From Streptomyces tanashiensis (GTDB lineage Bacteria; Actinomycetota; Actinomycetes; Streptomycetales; Streptomycetaceae), in NCBI RefSeq assembly GCF_014648895.1, contig NZ_BMRZ01000004.1, forward strand, positions 62,001-126,000: a DNA stretch of 64,000 nt, read 5' to 3'. How positions within the stretch are numbered: position 1 is the stretch's first letter; the number at the start of each line of letters is the position of its first letter. This document shows positions 63,480-64,000 of the stretch, piece by piece. A program made the position numbers and the translations under genes. The notes beneath the pieces were generated by a model. That model searched no databases. It saw only the letters and a program-made list of their open reading frames with translations, and had not been told where the DNA came from.

Positions 63480-64000
63480 ATGACCAGCGAGATTCCCGCT
63501 CGACCAGAGCTCGGAAACGTCGTCGTGGGAGTCGACGGGTCTCCCTCCGGGCGCACGGCCGCGCTCTGGGCCGCCGCCGAGGCGGACCGACGGGAGCGGC
63601 CCCTGCATCTCGTCCACGCCGCCGACACCGACCGCCGGGCCCTCTTCGCCAATGCCGAGACGATCCAGGCGGTCCGTGACGCGGGTCGCGAGCTGCTGGT
63701 CGAGACCGCGAGCACGGTCCAAGAGCGCTTTCCGGACCTTGCCGTCACAAGGGAACTGAGCCGTCAGGAGCCGGTCGCCGGTCTCCGGGCGGCCGCCGGC
63801 CACCGGGGAACGATCGTGGTGGGCAACCGGGGCCTCGGCGGATTCTCCGCGCTCATGCTCGGCTCCGTGGGGCTGGGCGTGGCAGCCCACGCGGAGGTGC
63901 CGGTGATCGTCGTCCGTGGTGACAGGGACCGCCCCGAGTCGGGCTCGGTGACGGCAGCCGTGCACGGTGCCTCGGATCTCGGCTGGCTGCTCGTCGCGGC
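63480..64000 (+). CDS. universal stress protein (3' partial)
   Basis: Open from ATG 63480 to the end of the window. GGAGGAA lies three bases before the ATG. Domain 1: GNVVVGVDGSPSGRTAALWAAAEA with ATP motif VGNRGLGGFSALMLGSVG and PVIVVRGD. A second Usp domain was probably beginning when the window ends. Fourth USP in 13 kb. Confidence 0.9.
   Translation, partial: MTSEIPARPELGNVVVGVDGSPSGRTAALWAAAEADRRERPLHLVHAADTDRRALFANAETIQAVRDAGRELLVETASTVQERFPDLAVTRELSRQEPVAGLRAAAGHRGTIVVGNRGLGGFSALMLGSVGLGVAAHAEVPVIVVRGDRDRPESGSVTAAVHGASDLGWLLVA

Overview
The window is very GC-rich, with GTG and ATG starts, GGAGG-type ribosome binding sites, tightly overlapping genes and protein families typical of Streptomyces: an AfsR/SARP regulator, FHA and WD40 Ser/Thr kinases, CBM25 and GH13 secreted enzymes, and rows of universal stress proteins. 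I read it as a Streptomyces, or close relative, chromosome-arm segment. No rRNA, tRNA or CRISPR array was seen.

Layout. (1) 1-7.0 kb: the end of a peptide/nickel-type ABC importer operon, a small membrane protein, and a MacB/FtsX-like ABC exporter in one operon with a histidine kinase. A LuxR-type response regulator lies convergent to the kinase, and its 3' end has been tandemly duplicated. (2) 7.1-36.3 kb: an accessory segment bracketed by two imperfect ~185-bp direct repeats (7608 and 36086). The left copy supplies the last codons of a secreted-protein gene. Inside are many broken genes (antiporter, formylglycine-generating enzyme, RHS protein, nitronate monooxygenase, MerB-like), an IS5-type insertion, a divergent kinase module (DUF7019-like + FHA-kinase versus kinase-TPR-WD40), an AfsR-type regulator, and a row of small enzymes ending in a glycosyltransferase-methyltransferase fusion. 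(3) 36.7-45.1 kb: an HRP1-like CBS protein coupled to an Rv2004c-like kinase/ATPase, a TetR/reductase pair with two matching operators, a secreted isoamylase, a broken CBM25 protein and a broken ABC exporter.

(4) 45.2-64 kb: a region that looks like a hypoxia/dormancy island comparable to the OsdR region of S. coelicolor and the DosR regulon of M. tuberculosis. It holds a NarK-like transporter, SHOCT protein, NAD-linked formate dehydrogenase (NuoEF-like beta and molybdopterin alpha subunits), four universal stress proteins, three CBS-BON proteins, a DUF1918 protein and an XRE/flavin-binding fusion. It also has an unbroken eight-gene minus-strand operon: CBS-BON, acyl-CoA synthetase, E1 alpha, E1 beta, E2, acyl carrier protein, CBS-BON, USP. 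Six of its seven junctions are stop/start overlaps. A 14-bp palindrome, GGGCCG-nn-CGGCCC or a close variant, recurs in the promoter regions of this island.

The most interesting points are that repeated palindrome, the operon coupling a 2-oxoacid dehydrogenase to a free acyl carrier protein and stress sensors, the kinase module, and the repeat-bounded accessory segment. All family calls come from reading motifs and from memory; no database search was run.
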